Source: Nanosynbacter sp. (lineage in GTDB: Bacteria; Patescibacteriota; Saccharimonadia; Saccharimonadales; Saccharimonadaceae). Taken from it: DNA of 7,352 bases. The stretch is taken from contig JARKOR010000191.1 of assembly GCA_029975625.1 (NCBI GenBank), positions 1 to 7,352 of the forward strand. Direction: 5' to 3'. The notes below the pieces were generated by a model that ran no database searches, was not told the DNA's origin, and was given only the letters and a program-made list of their open reading frames with translations. Positions 5,376 to 7,352 of this stretch are shown one piece after another. The position numbers and the translations under genes are program-made. The stretch's first letter is position 1, and every line of letters begins with the position of its first letter.

Positions 5376-6293
5376 ATGTATCTATCGGAGCTCATCGGAG
5401 ATTTTATTGAACACCTAGAGGTTGAGGGTGGACGAGCTGTTAGAACCACCGAGAATTATCAACGATATCTCGAACGTTTTATGGAATTTACGGGTGATAT
5501 AACTGTTGATAAAATTACAACAGAGGTTGTTCGGAAATATCGACTATGGCTAAATCGATACGAAAACGAAAGCGGACAAAACCTCGCTCTCATTACGCAA
5601 AATTATCACCTCATTGCCCTGCGCGGCTTTCTCATCTATTTGTCTCGGCGCGATATTCCTTCGCTCAACGCCGATAAAATTGTCTTGCCAAAAACGGTTC
5701 GCCAACAGGTTACTTTTCTCCATTTTGACGAAGTGACCCGTCTCATTGAACAAATAAATACTTCAGATGAGCAGGGCCTACGGGACCGAGCAATTATCGA
5801 GCTACTGTTCTCGAGCGGACTTCGTGTATCCGAACTTGTTAACTTGAACCGCGACCATATAAACCTGAAACGACGCGAGTTCATGGTACGCGGTAAAGGA
5901 CAAAAGGATCGGCCCGTTTTTGTCTCGACGGGCGCCGCCGAGCATGTGGGTAATTATTTGGAGGCTCGCCAAGATTCTCTCATTCCCCTCTTTTTGAGTT
6001 ATAGCCGCAACCACGGGCAGGCGAGCACCTCTGGCGACTACCGACGGCTAAGTGCTCGAAGCATTCAACGCATGATTTCCCAATATGCCAGACTCGCGGG
6101 TATTACGAAACACGTCAGTCCTCATACGATGCGCCATAGCTTCGCAACGGATCTATTGATGAATGGCGCCGATTTGCGTTCAGTTCAGGCCATGCTCGGT
6201 CATAGCAATATCTCTACTACACAAATCTACACCCATGTCACCGATCAACATCTCAAGGATGTATTTGAGCAGTTTCACAGCGACACCCATTAA
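5376..6293 (+). CDS. xerC: Tyrosine site-specific recombinase, XerC/XerD type
   Basis: A 305-residue recombinase of the size and architecture of XerC/XerD, which resolve chromosome dimers at dif. The N-terminal SAM-like core-binding domain spans about 1-95. The catalytic domain carries all six expected residues: R150 (SSGLRVSEL), K174 (VRGKGQKD), H250 and R253 (HTMRHSFAT), H276 (MLGHSNIS) and nucleophile Y285 (TTQIYTHV). The product starts directly with the helix LSELIGDFIEHLEVE, where Xer proteins normally start, which supports the ATG at 5376 although no ribosome site precedes it. XerC versus XerD cannot be decided. An integrase-type role is less likely, since no attachment sites or phage genes are nearby. 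It is divergent from ndk and convergent with the pilin gene, 3 bp apart. Confidence 0.92.
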   Translation: MYLSELIGDFIEHLEVEGGRAVRTTENYQRYLERFMEFTGDITVDKITTEVVRKYRLWLNRYENESGQNLALITQNYHLIALRGFLIYLSRRDIPSLNADKIVLPKTVRQQVTFLHFDEVTRLIEQINTSDEQGLRDRAIIELLFSSGLRVSELVNLNRDHINLKRREFMVRGKGQKDRPVFVSTGAAEHVGNYLEARQDSLIPLFLSYSRNHGQASTSGDYRRLSARSIQRMISQYARLAGITKHVSPHTMRHSFATDLLMNGADLRSVQAMLGHSNISTTQIYTHVTDQHLKDVFEQFHSDTH

Positions 6294-6296
6294 TAT

Positions 6297-7352
6297 TTAC
6301 GGCTGGCAGGTTGAACCAGTAACTGAAGTTGAGTCAACCGAAAAGTCTTTACATAAGCTATTGGCTATATCGAGCGCGTAACTCGGATAAGGGAAATCGT
6401 TGCCAATTTGCAGCCGCGCCTCAACCCGTCGAAATAGGTTGCTTGCTCGTCCCGTGGAGTCGACCGAAGGCTGGATGCCAATAAACTTTACTGCCGTACC
6501 TTCATAGGCGAGCTGAACCCGCACATTAGCGTTACGATATATTGTTGTTAAACGAAGAAACGCATTTTGACTTGCTGACCCGGTAACAGAGGCAGGAAGA
6601 ATGAGGACTGCTTTGCAAGAATAGCCATTGTTCTCTTCAAGATTCTTTGAACACGTGACCGGCTTGAGATCATTACTATGCACCCCGTCATCGGTCGCAC
6701 GAAAAATTCCACCAAGAGAAACATTCGTAGACTGCGACCCATCATCAGCCATCTGAAATGGCCGCAAAAAGACGGTTTGCGATGCGTTTGATTCATTAAG
6801 GCTCTCTAAAGTGAATGACTCTCCCGGAGTAATAACTTGAGCGCGCATCACTGGCGGCGCATTTACCCCCCAATTGTCTTTAGTTGGCAATTCAGTTATG
6901 TTGTCTCCCCCTGGTTTCACGGGAGTATTTCCATCTCCGACATCCTGCTGCGTGAACCATTCAATGGTGATCTGATTGAAGCCGCCACCCGCCTTGAGCG
7001 GTATAAGTTGAGAAGCACCCTCGCTCGCCGCAAAGAGAAAATCAGGCGTATCCATATCGATGTTGACGCACGTATAGGCTTGATTAAAATCACTTCCATT
7101 TCCCGATGTACTCGTTTGTATAACCGTCTCTTCACTATCCTCGCTACCCGCTATGCCAGCTCGCGCGACAACCTTACAGTCTGATGGTGCGACCAATGCA
7201 TTACAAGCTTGCATATCAGACCCGGTAGCGCATGCCCGCACGACCCGTTTGGCGTCTTCAATACCTGCTAACGCTGCATCGTATGCGCTTTGGGACAGGT
7301 CGCTATTGGTCGCCCGCTGCTGTTCGCTAATCATCAAGCGAATAAACCCAAC
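6297..7352 (-). CDS. PilX-like type IV pilus minor pilin, 5' end outside the window
   Basis: The visible 351 codons are open to the right edge, so the prepilin peptidase site and most of the hydrophobic N-terminal helix are missing. What remains starts at the end of that helix (VGFIRL) and continues with SEQQRATNSDLSQSAYDAAL-AGIEDAK, the stalk pattern of PilX N-terminal domains. A long Ser/Thr/Gly/Asn-rich globular part follows. It has eight Cys; the last two (visible residues 334 and 349) enclose a 14-residue loop next to the C-terminus, like the disulfide-bounded D-region of type IV pilins. An exported, disulfide-bonded pilus tip or adhesin subunit is likely. The TTG at 7337-7335 is not the start. 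The stop is TAA at 6299-6297. Confidence 0.75.
   Translation of the reverse strand, partial: VGFIRLMISEQQRATNSDLSQSAYDAALAGIEDAKRVVRACATGSDMQACNALVAPSDCKVVARAGIAGSEDSEETVIQTSTSGNGSDFNQAYTCVNIDMDTPDFLFAASEGASQLIPLKAGGGFNQITIEWFTQQDVGDGNTPVKPGGDNITELPTKDNWGVNAPPVMRAQVITPGESFTLESLNESNASQTVFLRPFQMADDGSQSTNVSLGGIFRATDDGVHSNDLKPVTCSKNLEENNGYSCKAVLILPASVTGSASQNAFLRLTTIYRNANVRVQLAYEGTAVKFIGIQPSVDSTGRASNLFRRVEARLQIGNDFPYPSYALDIANSLCKDFSVDSTSVTGSTCQP

Noticed and set aside
360..6299. Use of an alternative genetic code with UGA as glycine, as in some other CPR phyla.
   Set aside because: All genes are full length under the standard code and end at TAA or TAG at the expected family lengths, so UGA is not needed as a sense codon.
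7335..7337. TTG as the start codon of the pilin gene.
   Set aside because: The frame stays open to the window edge and the codons before it continue the hydrophobic pilin helix, so the gene is truncated by the window.

Overview
The window looks like chromosome from a small-genome bacterium of the Candidate Phyla Radiation (Patescibacteria), most likely Candidatus Saccharibacteria (TM7). The reasons are the combination of a PilX-like minor pilin, a membrane-flanked bacterial PH-domain protein, a membrane-anchored SurA/PrsA-like chaperone and a long-form NDK, plus tight gene packing. This is inference from family resemblance; no rRNA or other phylogenetic marker is present. All genes read through with the standard bacterial code, and every visible stop is TAA except one TAG.

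Layout. Bases 1-99 are non-coding, pyrimidine-rich on the + strand, and carry DnaA-box-like words. A good sigma70-type promoter (100-128) then opens a small + strand unit holding a 47-codon ORF (136-279) whose ATG falls on the predicted transcription start. It ends at a perfect 13-bp bidirectional terminator (312-345). From 360 to about 4691 everything lies on the minus strand. Read in transcription order this is: tRNA-Arg(CCU), a bPH2-type membrane protein, a SurA/PrsA-like membrane chaperone, Fe/Mn superoxide dismutase, tRNA-Thr(CGU), a small three-helix membrane protein, and a processive-type GT2 glycosyltransferase. The genes are separated by 15 bp or less, or overlap, and the run ends at the shared terminator. 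Upstream of it is ndk (minus) with its own promoter and terminator. Divergent from ndk is a XerC/D-type tyrosine recombinase (+), which converges to within 3 bp on a minus-strand PilX-like minor pilin that runs off the right edge.

Function. The long minus-strand run looks like an envelope-oriented operon: protein folding outside the membrane, a PH-domain membrane protein, and polymer synthesis or export by the GT2 with a small membrane partner. Oxidative protection and two tRNAs are threaded through it. The pilin suggests that type IV pilus genes continue to the right.

Most notable. The window shows two styles of translation start. ndk, the chaperone gene and sod have strong AAGGAGG ribosome sites. 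The 47-codon ORF and the recombinase gene start at or next to the predicted transcription start and so look leaderless. Two membrane-protein genes start only 5 and 10 nt after the CCA end of a tRNA and lack a clear Shine-Dalgarno site, so tRNA 3' processing would leave near-leaderless mRNAs. I see no transposon, CRISPR array, prophage or obvious defence system.
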